In this document: positions 1 to 10,502 of the stretch, piece after piece | Position numbering within the stretch: the first letter of the stretch is position 1 | Layout: each line of letters begins with the position of its first letter | DNA from: Cyclostephanos tholiformis | Lineage: Eukaryota; Bacillariophyta; Thalassiosirophyceae; Thalassiosirales; Thalassiosiraceae | Length of the DNA: 21,947 nucleotides | Assembly: GCA_036939975.1 (NCBI GenBank) | Contig: JALLPB010000142.1 | Location: 1-21,947, forward strand | Direction: 5' to 3' | Notes under the pieces: generated by a model | What the model was told of the DNA's origin: nothing | The model's database searches: none | What the model saw: the letters and a program-made list of their open reading frames with translations, nothing else | Translations under genes and position numbers: made by a program

Positions 1-161
1 TTGCACCCAACTTGAGTGGGACTATGTCTTGGGGTGCTAAACCCTGTTTTTCAGCTTTGGAGAGTGATTGCATGACCCCTTTCTTTATACCTTTCCTCTA
101 GGTACGTATCAGTACTTTCGCCCTGCAGAATATCCATGATCGTAATAGTTATTTTTATTAC
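1..161 (+). other. Upstream region of the cyclase gene, with possible splice acceptors
   Basis: This 161-nt stretch contains no clear coding region. A pyrimidine-rich tract ending in CTAG at 98-101 looks like a splice acceptor, and another (TTTTTCAG) ends at 54. The reading frame of the cyclase gene is open upstream of its first ATG back to position 102, right after the candidate acceptor. The gene may therefore have one or more additional 5' exons left of the window. No TATA box is evident. Confidence 0.4.
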
Positions 162-3100
162 ATGATGGAAACACCTGCGCCCAATAACGCCGAGAGGGGG
201 GGCGATTGTAGCGGTGGACCTCGAGTCGATGAAGGATGGGAAAATCGACCATATGGCGAGGCACTTCAAGACGAAGATGGCAGCGGCGAGAACTGTGGTA
301 GCTTAAGCACTTCGAGCCAGGATGATGGATCAAATGCATTATCAGAACTCGGCTGCAGCTTAGGTGACATCGAGAGCCAATCGGCTGCCATGATAATCAC
401 CAATATAGTTGATATGCCGAGTGCCCCTGCGTATGTGGATGGAAAATATGAGGATGACAAAGCAGAGATGATCGCTAAACTGATGAAAAATCACTCCACC
501 ATAGTCTCATCTTCTCTTGTTGAGAGATCGAAGTTGATCAGTAGCGTCGCTTGGTTCAGTCACCATGTGCCAGGGTGTGTCCTCAAATCGCTGGTTCAGT
601 CTATTTTACGCGCTCGCAAAAAGGGAAGTATGAAAAGTAAACCACATCGGGAAATAAGCTGCAACGGGGTGCAAGAAATGAAGCAATCGCCGAAGCCCAA
701 ATACAAGGCCCATTTGCAGTATTCTAACCCTGTGCAATCACCGATGTCCTCGATTTTCCCAGAAAGGCCGACTTGTGTTCCCCCAACTCCTCCTTTTATG
801 ATAGACGACCGCATGCCTTTAACAACAAGACACGACGGCGCTCTACTTTTCGTGGACATTTCTGGGTTTACCAAACTATCTCTTGTTATGGACGTTGAAA
901 GCTTATCGAATGCCATTAATTCCTACTTTGATATGATTGTGAATGAAATTATACTCCATGGGGGAGACATCCTCAAATTTGCTGGTGATTCTGTGTTTGC
1001 TGAATGGAAAGTTTCACTTCAAGAATCACATCGCGATCTGGATTTCTGCGTGTCGAGTGCAGCTACATGTGCAGCGACTATCGTTGCCAGGTGCTCCAAC
1101 TTCCCCGTATTCAAATCTTTTGACTTCAAAAAGTCTAATAATCCGCCGCATCTGGCCCGTCGCTCATCACTTGATGTTGAGTCATCTGGGCTGGACACAT
1201 CCGAACAGAATTCACTCTATCGTAGAGCTCCGGTGGGTGATAATAGACGTCGAGCACATTGCGCATCACTGTCTTCATCAATGTCCTTGCCGATAGCCAC
1301 ACTTAATGTGAAATGTGCCATTGGCGCGGGTCATATCGTGGGCATACATGTGGGTGATAATGTGCGCCGCGAGTATTTCATTTTAGGAGACATCATCGGT
1401 CAGGTTACCAACGCAGAACGTGCTGCTGGAATGGGTCAAGTTTTTGCATCTCCTGAAGCTGTGCAACATTTAGTTGGAGTGAGTGATCTAAGGGGGGATT
1501 ATAGAGAGGCCTTGAAGGATGGGCAGCCAATAATGATAGCTGATCACGATGAGCTATTTTTTGAGATAAATTGGAGAAATAGGCACAATCCCATACCAAA
1601 TGACGAGGAGAAAAATTTCAATTTATATGAAAATTTGAACCTCACTGAGCTGCAATGGCTAAGAAAAACGCTTTCCCTTTATGTTCACCCGGTGGTTGTT
1701 AATGAAGACAGCGATCGCGCACCGACAAGCCTGAACATTGGACCATTTCGAGAAAAGCATCTTACCGAAGCGGAGCTGAGAACGGTTTACACATGTTTCA
1801 TTTCACCACTCGTTGACTATAAGTTGACAGGGGATAACGTCATCGACCAGAAGCTATTTAGCCTTTTGAATGATATTATGATTCTAACTGCAAGAGAGCT
1901 AAACCGAGTGCAGGGACATTTGAGGCAATTCATTTTGGACGACAAAGGACTTGTTCTGATATGCACGTTCGGACTCCGTGGGAGCACTTTTCCAGATATG
2001 GTTGCGCAACGTGCATTGCCATTTTCACTCTCAATCCACAGTGCTCTGGAAAAAGATCTGGGCATCAAAAGCACTGTGGGCGCAACCCTAGGCAAAGTTT
2101 ATTGTGGGGTTTTGGGTGGGTTGGAGCGTCATGAATTCGCTGTTCTTGGCCCATCCGTCAATCTTGCCGCCCGCTTGATGGCGTCCGAGAAAAATCCTGG
2201 TATATTAGTTGATAAGAGCGTTCGACTGCTTACGAATAAAGTATTTTTCAAACCTCTTCCTGCGGTGACGGCAAAAGGATATGACGAGCCGGTTCCTATT
2301 TTCGAGCCATTGAAGCAGACTGTATCACCAGAGCGTGCGAAAAAGAATTTCTGTGGCAGGGCAGGTGAACTCGAACAAATTATGCGCACAGCAAAGGAGG
2401 TAACATTTCACAACTCTATTTCAAAGTTATTGCTGATAACAGCCATGTCTGGTAGTGGTAAAAGCTCACTCATGGTTCGGGCAACGGAGCTTATTCGGGC
2501 TATGGCGAAGGAGATACACAGGCGGGTGATTGTTACTAACAATATTAGCAATGAGGGAGATTCAATTATTCCATTCAGGTGAGGTATTCATCATCGATAA
2601 CAATTACTGTCTCGGTGTATCCGCATACACTAAATCAACTCTGTTGGCCGTCGCAAATCCTGCACGTTAGTTTCTTCCGTTCGATTTTCAAAGGCGTTTT
2701 GTCGCAAATGCAGCAGGAGGACGAAGAATCCCAATCATTGAGGAGGTGGTCAGACTCTGTGTCAATAAACGCCTCTGTCGATGGGCAGTTGGATACACTG
2801 TCAGTAAATTCACAATCCTCTAAAAGCAGCAGAGAGAGCAGTGAAATGACAAGGTTTCGTTTCATTTGTCGGGAGTTGAATGCCTCTCCCGATTTCATGG
2901 AACTAATTGGAAAAAGATTTTTGGGCATACGCGATGGGAACGATTCGACAACACAATCCGATTCTTCAACTCCACAGATTCAAAGCATTGTTAATTTTAT
3001 GGCGGATGCATTCATTCGATGTACAAAGCATGCAAACCTTGTCCTTCTTGCGCTAGATGATGTGCAGTGGATGGATGAGTTGTCGTGGAAAGTGGTCCAA

Positions 3101-6100
3101 AAAATCTTGGAGGCACAAAATGTTTTGATCATATGCAGCTCACGGCTGCCTTTATCGAAGCTGACAATGGACCCGATATTCTTCTCAGATCTCCAGGACC
3201 GATTTCAGAAAGATGGAAGGTACCTTGAAATTCCCTTAACTCCATTCGACGAGTCTGAGGTGAAAGAAATGATTGCGGACAATCTAAGTATTAAGTTGGA
3301 TGAGGTCGACGCCAGCTTCAGTCGCAACATATTCACTACATCCGGGGGAATGCCTCATTATTTGAGTTTTATTATCGACGCTATCAAACGAAACAATCTT
3401 ACTGTCAGGTTGGAGAATGGTATGATCAGCATTGAAAACTCCACCGGCGAAGACGGCAAGGTAACGTGCTTGATCATCTCGTTTCTTTTTCGCGTCAGTA
3501 TGTCTCTGATTCACCCTTTCTCTCTTGTCCCACATACGGACGTTTCTCAGATATTTGGTTCTGTTAATGAATTGCTCCTCTATCGAATTGATGCCCTAGA
3601 CTCATCAGTCAGAACAGTCCTGCATCTTTCAGCCGTCCTTGGAACAGAATTTGACCTTCTAGATGCTGCATTGGCGTTCGAAGAATTTTTTGGGATTGAT
3701 GAGTCCAAACAATCAGAGTCAGCAACTGCACTCCTTGAATCCTTCGAGGTTGCAATCAAAGAGGGAATCATTGAAAAAATCTACGCCACGTCAGTAAACG
3801 GGGATGATGAAATTATGCACGAAGAAGAAAAAAATTACGAGTCAATGATGAGTGTAATGAGTTCATTTAAAGGGAGGCGGCAGACACATCCTTTTTATTT
3901 TGAGAATTACCGTTTACGGTTCACACATGACTCGTGGAAAACAAGCATACTAAATGTCATGTTAGATGAAAGGAAACGAGAGATGCACGAGCACGTGGCC
4001 ATATCATTGGAGAGAGATTTGGATGATGAGGCTCATGATCAAGATGATTTCGAGAAACAGATCGCAATATTCAAACACTGGAAGTCAAGTGGGAATTTCT
4101 CTAAGGCATCCGCAAGTGCACTTAATATTGGTGGACAGCTCATGCTGCTCGGCTTGAATGCACAAGCAATATTACTGTTTGATGATGCCTTGGATATTTT
4201 GACGGAAATTACAGATGATGAAGTTGAAAGGACTCAACATGGCGGAGTTAGCTCGTTCGTGCTCGACTCAATCGATGTGCCCGAACTTTACAATCTGATT
4301 AAATTGAATATTGCTAAAGGAAAGGCTTATCTTACACTTGGACGAGGGGTGGATGGTGCTGATGCATACCAGCGTGCACTTGATGTAAGTAGTGCACCTC
4401 GGGTCAAACATACTGAATTCACCCAGTTGAAAATGCCTAATATGTGTTTATTTTATTTTTTCACCATTCATCAAAGATCCTTCATAACACTCCATGTGCC
4501 GATGATGTCGCTTTCGATAGAAGTGTCTCATTTCCCATCTTCAGTGGTTTATTTACTACGTTGAAGATGAAAGGGAACGAAGACGATGCGGAAGGTATCT
4601 ATGAACAAGAATTGTGCAAAAGGTTTGTAGAGCAAGCGCGGCTTTATGGGGATCCTGTGCATTATGGCCGTGCATTGGCGATGGAAGCAGAGACCTTAGG
4701 TCGGTTGGGAAACTTTGAACAAGCGCTGGAAGTTGTGGAAAGAATAAAACCCATTTATAACATCGAGACACAGCATGAGAAAATTTGCAAAGCATACGGC
4801 AGTGACAGAGTTGCGCAGGCATTTTCTCACAGTGTCAACTTCAACAGTATTCTTGGAAGAACTCAGACAGCGCTTGATACCTGCATTTATATCGTGGAAG
4901 AAATAATTCCAAAGAGTGATCCAAAAAATGTGCACAATTCTATTTGTCTACTTTATTCGGTTATCATTACACTCAAAGAGAATGGACTGTCACGAAGAGC
5001 TCATGACATATTCCAGGAGAGAATAGTTGCTCCGTTTGACGAGTATTTTGGTCCAGGGGGGAGCACATTTTCAAAGCCCTTGTTTAAGCCAATTCTCGTC
5101 TTGCTTGAGTTACAATTTATGGAAGATATTGATAATGAGATGATTGAAGAGTACACAGCATGGGCACTGGACGAGGACAACTTTGAGAAAAAGGTGGAGG
5201 TATTGGAATCAGCTTGGGCTGGCTTTTCTGCGAGCCCTATGGCATTGCACAGCGAGATCTGTTTCGGCTTGGGCAAGAGGCACAATGACAAGGAGCGAAG
5301 AAATTGTTTGATAAAAAAGGCAATTACTTTGATGGAAAAGTCATATGCAAATACATTCAACGCATATTCAAACAGATACGCAAAGAAAAAACTCGAGGTC
5401 ATGACGAGCTTCGCAAAAGATATAGCCTTACAACAAGTGTACACCTCTAGTGATATTTATTCAGCCATGACTTCTGAAGATTGGAATAATTTGGGTCACT
5501 CCGAGTCCTTGTTAGTTGCCGCTACCGATGACCGCAAAACGATGAATTCCAGAGCAGCAGCACTATTGGAACACCATCTTGATCAACTTCTCAAGTACCG
5601 TAATCCTGACGCAAAAATATCTGAAATCACCAAAAATCAACTCAAAAACTTCGTGGATGATGTCTCTCAATCCTACAACGATGTCGAATTTCACAGCTAT
5701 TCCCATGCTCTTCATGTTATTACCTCTATGAACTCACTTCTTACGTGTGCCCAGATAGTAGATCCTCCTAATGCATTTTCGCTGATGTTTTCAGCTCTTC
5801 TGCACGATGCAGGGCATACTGGTAAGTTCCTGTCGTGTGGTTTGGCAAATTGTTTGTCTGGTAATGATATAATCACATTCATGCCCGTTGTAATCAGGGA
5901 TGAGCAATAAGATTCTTTATGAGATCTGTCACCCTTTGTCCATGAAATTTCCGAAGAATGTTCCAATTGCTGAACGGAATTCCATCGATATTTCTTTGTC
6001 GTTACTCCTTCGACCTGAATATGAATCCTTACGAGAGTCCATCGCCCCGGACGAAAGTGACAAGATTCAATTTGCGAAGACACTTTTTCAAGCTGTACTA

Positions 6101-6776
6101 GTTACAGATATTGCCACACCAAAAAACGTGGAGCTCGCCATTCGTCGATTTGAGGTTTGCGAGGGATCGTCACATCTGTCCATTGCTGATCTTAGTCCTC
6201 TTACACATTACATTTTTGATTTGCTTGATGGAATTGGGCTGGATGAAGATGCCAAAATTAGGCACGCAGATGAATTTGCTGTTACACACAATGAATTACA
6301 GATATGTACGAGGAATGAGCATTTTATGATGCTGTCAGACATTGCGCATTTGTTGCAAAGTTGGAAAAGTTTCGTCAAGTGGAATTTCCGTCTGTGTGAG
6401 TGAGCGGTTCAATGGACGAATCTTCAACTGACAAGTGTTTTGTGTTTTGCCCTAATATTGTTGCCTTTGTCATCCGTTGTTTACAGACAAGGAAATTCAC
6501 GCGTGTTTCAAGAAGGGTCAGAGTGACGATCCAAGAGATTGGTGGTATCAGGGTCAGATTGATTTCACTGATAAGTATGTCATCCCGCTATCTAAGCGCT
6601 CGAAGCGTTTCTTGCAGGGTGGATTCTCAGACAGACTATTGAAAAATGGTTTGACAAATCGAAACATATGGATAGAACAAGGGAAGATAGCAACAGAAAT
6701 CATATCTAATGCAGTTGACGAAGATGAAAATGAAATCGATGTCATTCAGAGGCTTTTCGAATTGTGTGGAGGATGA
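162..6776 (+). CDS. Soluble-type (ADCY10-like) class III nucleotidyl cyclase fused to a class I cyclic-nucleotide phosphodiesterase
   Basis: Six exons are proposed: 162-2578, 2671-3460, 3551-4384, 4477-5821, 5898-6395 and 6487-6776. They join in phase to about 2057 aa. The first cyclase domain (about 226-435) has FVDISGFT and ILKFAGDS, giving two metal-binding Asp (D232, D276) and K272. The second (about 536-705) has DDKGLVLICTFG and VLGPSVNLAARLM, the Lys and the Asn/Arg pair expected for adenine and transition-state binding. An NTPase module follows, with Walker A-like AMSGSGKSS (761-769) and Walker B LALDDVQWMDELS (about 932-944), then TPR-like helices. The order resembles animal soluble adenylyl cyclase. 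The C-terminal third is a phosphodiesterase: H-x3-H (H1753, H1757), HDAGHTGMSN (1790-1799), metal Asp in VTDIAT (D1866) and the purine-clamp Gln in QIDFTDKYVIPL (Q1985). No membrane segment is seen, so it is probably soluble. It presumably makes cAMP from ATP and hydrolyses cyclic nucleotide; nucleotide specificity is inferred. The start at 162 is the first in-frame ATG, but an upstream exon is possible. Confidence 0.88.
2579..2670 (+). other. Intron 1 of cyclase-PDE gene
   Basis: The donor is CAG|GTGAGG and the acceptor CACGTTAG|TTTC, 92 nt. Without removal the frame stops at 2580. Splicing in phase 2 restores IIPF-S-FFRSIF, a continuous segment of the NTPase module. Confidence 0.85.
3461..3550 (+). 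other. Intron 2 of cyclase-PDE gene (length divisible by three, no stop)
   Basis: The donor is GGCAAG|GTAACG and the acceptor TTTCTCAG|ATATTT, 90 nt, phase 0. It has no in-frame stop, so retention would add 30 residues. It is called an intron because its translation is hydrophobic and out of character with both flanks, and because its length matches the neighbouring introns. Confidence 0.75.
4385..4476 (+). other. Intron 3 of cyclase-PDE gene
   Basis: The donor is CTTGAT|GTAAGT and the acceptor ATTCATCAAAG|ATCC, 92 nt, phase 0. Joining gives QRALD-ILHNTP within the TPR-like region. A later acceptor at 4566 would also be in phase but would remove 30 more residues and make an intron twice the usual length. 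Confidence 0.75.
5822..5897 (+). other. Intron 4 of cyclase-PDE gene
   Basis: The donor is ATACTG|GTAAGT and the acceptor TTGTAATCAG|GGATG, 76 nt, phase 1. Splicing rebuilds HDAGHTGMSNK, the conserved HDxxHxGxxN metal-binding motif of class I phosphodiesterases. This strongly supports the join and the fusion. Confidence 0.92.
6396..6486 (+). other. Intron 5 of cyclase-PDE gene
   Basis: The donor is CGTCTGT|GTGAGT and the acceptor TTGTTTACAG|ACAAGG, 91 nt, phase 1. It joins NFRL-Y-KEIHACFKKG in the phosphodiesterase domain. A second donor-like GTGAGC starts 4 nt downstream at 6400, but using it would shift the frame. Confidence 0.85.
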
Positions 6777-7037
6777 ATCGTTTGCATTACCTCACAGCTC
6801 ATCTGAAATCCTGGCGAGAACACCTGAGCTAAGAATCTGCCGACTCTCCTTCAAAAGAGATAATTGATCACAAAGTACACATTCATAAAATTGATAAAGT
6901 TGTCCGCACATTTCAATGCTTAGTGATACTAAGTTAATGTGGTATTGCGCATCTTTTGCTGAAAGTGATCAAAAATGTGGTCCGTGCGATGACGGAACTT
7001 TTTCTAGGGGCTGAGATTAAAAAAGATGCCAATAATT
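6777..7037. other. Convergent 3' intergenic spacer
   Basis: This 261-nt AT-rich spacer separates the stop codons of two converging genes and must hold both 3' UTRs. No canonical AATAAA is evident on either strand. A small perfect hairpin, CTTAGT-GAT-ACTAAG, lies at 6919-6933. Nothing else was recognised. Confidence 0.6.
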
Positions 7038-10000
7038 TCAGCGCGAAATTCTGCCGTTAGCAGCCACCAAAGTGGGTGAGGTGTTCACTTTCCCCTCCCT
7101 CACACAACTACAATCTTCATTGTAATCCCATTGATCACCACCATCCCATTCATCTTTGCTCTCTGATGAATTGATGTCAAAGGTATAATCATCCGCAGCG
7201 AATGCAGCCCAATTTGTTCCAAATTCTCGATGCTGAGGTTTTGCAATGACGAAAAAATCTTCTCCTTCTTCTTCAACCTTGAAATTAAGTTGCATTTCTC
7301 CCCATTCAGAAACTGTGGAAACTTCATTCGAAGTTGCTGACGTCGTAGAGAAACCCTCAGTCGCAGCCCACACAGCATCTTCCACCGCATCGTCGCCCAG
7401 GACACTTTCGCTCATTATCTGACTCTTCATCATGAACTTGATGGGAGTTGGTGCAAGCAAATCAAGACTTAGTTTGTGAGACTCTTTCATGGCGTTCCTT
7501 TGCTGCATTGGCATATTGTAGCTTTCAATACTCAGCTGTACAGGAGATGACGATGCATTCGCAAGGAGTGTGTCACGCTTTGAAGCGGGCAACACCAACG
7601 CTTCTGATGAGTTTAGTGGTAATGTCAGACGGTCGTTGTTCGTGGGTGGCGCGATGGCCTTCTTGCTCAAGTAGGAGATGCACATGCCGGAAATGAATGA
7701 TGAGTGCTCAGCCACTGGCTCCTCTGTGCAGAGTATTGGAGACGATTGCTCGTCAAAGGGGTCAAACATGCATCGCGGTGGACTATCGAAAGGTTTGGTG
7801 CTCTTGGATTGCGAAGCAGGCCGCTGGGCCGGTATTATTGTGGCGATGGTGCTTGCGGGAGATGTTTTAGGAAAAATACCGCGTAAACGGCTGAATTTCA
7901 CTGGCGCACTATCATCTTGACTCAACCCAACGGCCTTGCGATATCGCTCAAGAGGACTCTCGTGATTGCTGTCAGTTTGACTGCAACCAGCAACATTGTC
8001 AAAAACTGATGTTTCAGATGTTGAAATACTTCCGAACTTAGTCTCGCTGTTTTGGGCATCCTCTGGTTTGGATGCCACATCCTTGAGCATATCTGTGGTC
8101 GATATGGCAACCCCCGAAGTCGTCGTTCCCACTAACATTGCGGTGGTAGCGATGTGGTGTGGTTTCTCATCGAGCGTGCTCCACTCGTTCCGATCCGATG
8201 CGCCTCTTTTACTCAATTGATACGTCTGAGGGACGTCCCGTGGCGATGGAGCCAGCGCCAACGCCGACGTACGTGCGAAGGGGCACAAATCGTCGACATT
8301 TTTACCGGAATCTGATGCCGCCCAAATCTTGTGATTCTGCTCTTGCCCCCATCCTCCGTTGGATTTGCTCATACGCGGCGGCGCATCCCGAAGCTCCCGA
8401 AGGATATCTTGGGCAGATGCTGCTGATCCCAGAGTTCCGCTCCTGACGACGCGGCCTGGTTTCTTCTTGGATTCAACTGAGGAAGAAAGAATGGGAAGGT
8501 ATCCACGGCACTGGGATCCATCTCGTTCCTCTTTTCCCTCATCTTCGTCGGACTGCAGTTTCAATACGTTCAAAATTTGTTCTTCCAGGCTCAGGTTGTT
8601 GTTGTTGCCTCCTCCCCCTCCCCCTCCCCCTCCCCCCCCCCCTCCTCTGCGCTTCACTCTGTGATTGGACGAAGGTTGACGCGGCGAGGATGACGAGATC
8701 GATCCCATTTTCTTCAATTCATTCTCCGGCAGTATTGATCGGGGATAAACGCGATACCTTGCCGTCGCCGACCTCTCTACGTTCACCTGTTCTCTGGATT
8801 GTCCCTCCAATTCTTCGAATGTTATGACCTCGCCGTCGTTCGAGTGCGCGACGAAACTAGTCGCGTTCGTGAAATTTGCGGTCCAAACCTGTTGTCCGTG
8901 CCGACTCAACGGTCGGTGGGACGATGAATCCATCGATGCTATGCCCGTTCCCCCCCTCGCCTCCTTGAACGACGATCCCCCGCCTACGCTGCTAGTACTG
9001 CTCGAATGGCTGCTCCGACTCACGAACGATTTGGGTGATGGAAGCACGGGTGGTGGATGTCGCGGTCGCATTCCGTTCAGATCATCGCTCACGCCGCTTC
9101 CACTCTGTGTTGCAGTCGTACCTCCCTCGCTCGAATTCGCGAGCGGCGAGAGATGATTAGCGTTGTCGGCGAAGGGCTTGCCGATGTCGAAGAAAACGGA
9201 ACTCCTCTTCTTCTTTTCCCTTATCTCGATCTCGTTATCCTCCACGCTGTACTCCTCCTTCCCCTTTATCCCTTTTCCACCGGCGGCGGAAAAGTCGCCG
9301 TCCGAGTTAGTTCGGCATTCGAGAATGGGCGGCGTCAGGCGACGATAACGTTCTTCACCCTCCTCAGTGGCAGCGATCGTGTCCATCGTGACGTTCACCG
9401 CGGGATGCCGCCGCTCATCGTCGTTGTTGTCGTACTCTCCCGCGTAGTATTCGGCGAAGGATCCGTCCAGCGATAGAGGGGAAACCATCGGTGGCATATC
9501 GTCACACTCGCCACATTTGCCCATCGTCCCCCCCCCCGACATCATCATCGAGAGGACGGGGAAGAAATCAGTGGGCGTCGCCGAGCGCACGTGGTGCGTC
9601 TCCGCCCCGCTTTCGCTTCTTCCCCCCGGAGTAGAAGGAGAGCCGCCGCCTACTACTACCCCCCCTTCCCACGCCATCGTCGTCGGCGTCTCGCATTCGG
9701 ACGACGTGAGGCCGCTGTGGATGCTAACGACGTCGGAGGCCGCGCCTATCCTCATCCCGCCCCCGATGCGTACAAGGCCGAGGACGTCATCCCTCCCCCC
9801 CGCGGTGATGGCAGCAGCGCCCCTCCGGCCGCCACCGCCTCCCCCCCTCCCCATTGAACCGGCCCTTCGATGATGTCCCCCCGATGAGGATCGAGCTAGA
9901 CGACCCCTCCTCATTTCGATGGGGGGATGATCTTGGTGCTGCCGCTCTCGCTTCATCGCACGGACCAATTCCCCCCAAGCGGCCTCCCTGGCGATGACAT

Positions 10001-10502
10001 TCCCGTCTAGCTGGGCGGCGAGGAACCTTTCCATCGCCACCCGTTGCCTCGAGCTCGACCTATTGTCGTGATCGCTTTTCCCGTCCTTGGAATCCTCGTC
10101 GTGGTCTTCGATGCGAGGATCACCTCGAATGAGTGATGATTCGTCGGAGATGCATTCGTGATGTCGAGAATCCACGGCAGATTCGACTGAGGAACCAACC
10201 CCCCGAGCGGAATGATCTACATCAGGATCGCCGGAATTTCCTGGCGGACCAGCAAGGATATTATTCCTTATTGACGCCCTTCGCCCCTTCCCGAGGGCCA
10301 CGGAGACGATGACTGCCTCCCTCGCCTTCGCCGACATCGCCATTGGATGACACTCGTCAAGGGGGGGGGGGGGCGATCCCCTTGTCCCGGAAGTGTTATT
10401 GACGACTGTCATCGGCCACCCCGACAAAGGTCGCTCCAAGGCGGGGGAGGGGGGGGGGGCGGCGCTGGTCAACGGCCTCCCCGTCCCCGCCATTCCTGTC
10501 AT
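7038..10502 (-). CDS. Large low-complexity protein of unknown function
   Basis: The reading frame is uninterrupted for 1154 codons from the ATG at 10502 to TGA at 7040-7038. I recognise no domain. It is rich in Ser, Gly, Pro and charged residues, with a Gly run of about 14 followed by four Asn, a possible helical segment near MERFLAAQLDGNVIAREAAW, and another at LSLEEQILNVLKLQ. The C-terminus is acidic and carries a tryptophan motif, FGTNWAAFAADDYTFD. No signal peptide or membrane span is apparent, so it is probably intracellular and largely disordered. The frame stays open upstream of the ATG to about 10718 without another ATG, and those residues (FTFVVDFDPDVLP) look protein-like. A further 5' exon or a non-ATG start near 10628 is therefore possible. 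Homopolymer runs of 13 G and 11 G in the 5' part could hide a frameshift. The length and codon structure make it very likely a real gene. Confidence 0.75.
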   Translation of the reverse strand: MTGMAGTGRPLTSAAPPPSPALERPLSGWPMTVVNNTSGTRGSPPPPLDECHPMAMSAKAREAVIVSVALGKGRRASIRNNILAGPPGNSGDPDVDHSARGVGSSVESAVDSRHHECISDESSLIRGDPRIEDHDEDSKDGKSDHDNRSSSRQRVAMERFLAAQLDGNVIAREAAWGELVRAMKRERQHQDHPPIEMRRGRLARSSSGGHHRRAGSMGRGGGGGGRRGAAAITAGGRDDVLGLVRIGGGMRIGAASDVVSIHSGLTSSECETPTTMAWEGGVVVGGGSPSTPGGRSESGAETHHVRSATPTDFFPVLSMMMSGGGTMGKCGECDDMPPMVSPLSLDGSFAEYYAGEYDNNDDERRHPAVNVTMDTIAATEEGEERYRRLTPPILECRTNSDGDFSAAGGKGIKGKEEYSVEDNEIEIREKKKRSSVFFDIGKPFADNANHLSPLANSSEGGTTATQSGSGVSDDLNGMRPRHPPPVLPSPKSFVSRSSHSSSTSSVGGGSSFKEARGGTGIASMDSSSHRPLSRHGQQVWTANFTNATSFVAHSNDGEVITFEELEGQSREQVNVERSATARYRVYPRSILPENELKKMGSISSSSPRQPSSNHRVKRRGGGGGGGGGGGGGNNNNLSLEEQILNVLKLQSDEDEGKEERDGSQCRGYLPILSSSVESKKKPGRVVRSGTLGSAASAQDILRELRDAPPRMSKSNGGWGQEQNHKIWAASDSGKNVDDLCPFARTSALALAPSPRDVPQTYQLSKRGASDRNEWSTLDEKPHHIATTAMLVGTTTSGVAISTTDMLKDVASKPEDAQNSETKFGSISTSETSVFDNVAGCSQTDSNHESPLERYRKAVGLSQDDSAPVKFSRLRGIFPKTSPASTIATIIPAQRPASQSKSTKPFDSPPRCMFDPFDEQSSPILCTEEPVAEHSSFISGMCISYLSKKAIAPPTNNDRLTLPLNSSEALVLPASKRDTLLANASSSPVQLSIESYNMPMQQRNAMKESHKLSLDLLAPTPIKFMMKSQIMSESVLGDDAVEDAVWAATEGFSTTSATSNEVSTVSEWGEMQLNFKVEEEGEDFFVIAKPQHREFGTNWAAFAADDYTFDINSSESKDEWDGGDQWDYNEDCSCVREGKVNTSPTLVAANGRISR
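8608..8645 (-). repeat. G-rich low-complexity tract coding for poly-Gly (G-quadruplex candidate)
   Basis: On the + strand this is a run of C5-T units ending in 11 C. The coding strand therefore carries at least four consecutive G tracts of five or more separated by single A. It encodes about 14 Gly, followed by four Asn from CAA repeats at 8594-8607. The pattern fits the classical G-quadruplex motif; folding is inference. Confidence 0.8.
10361..10373. repeat. Homopolymer of 13 G
   Basis: A run of 13 G on the + strand, coding Pro on the - strand in the N-terminal part of the low-complexity protein. An 11-G run lies nearby at 10449-10459. Both are places where slippage or sequencing error could change the reading frame. 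Confidence 0.85.

Noticed and set aside
4477..4566. Possible larger intron 4385-4566
   Set aside because: An acceptor at 4566 is also in phase, but the segment 4477-4566 reads as coherent protein (ILHNTPCADDVAFDRSV), and the shorter intron matches the 75-92 nt size of all the others.
8159..9873. Several + strand frames of 80-140 codons
   Set aside because: All are shadows of the long - strand frame in GC-rich sequence, where stop codons are rare; composition is biased and no motifs are seen.
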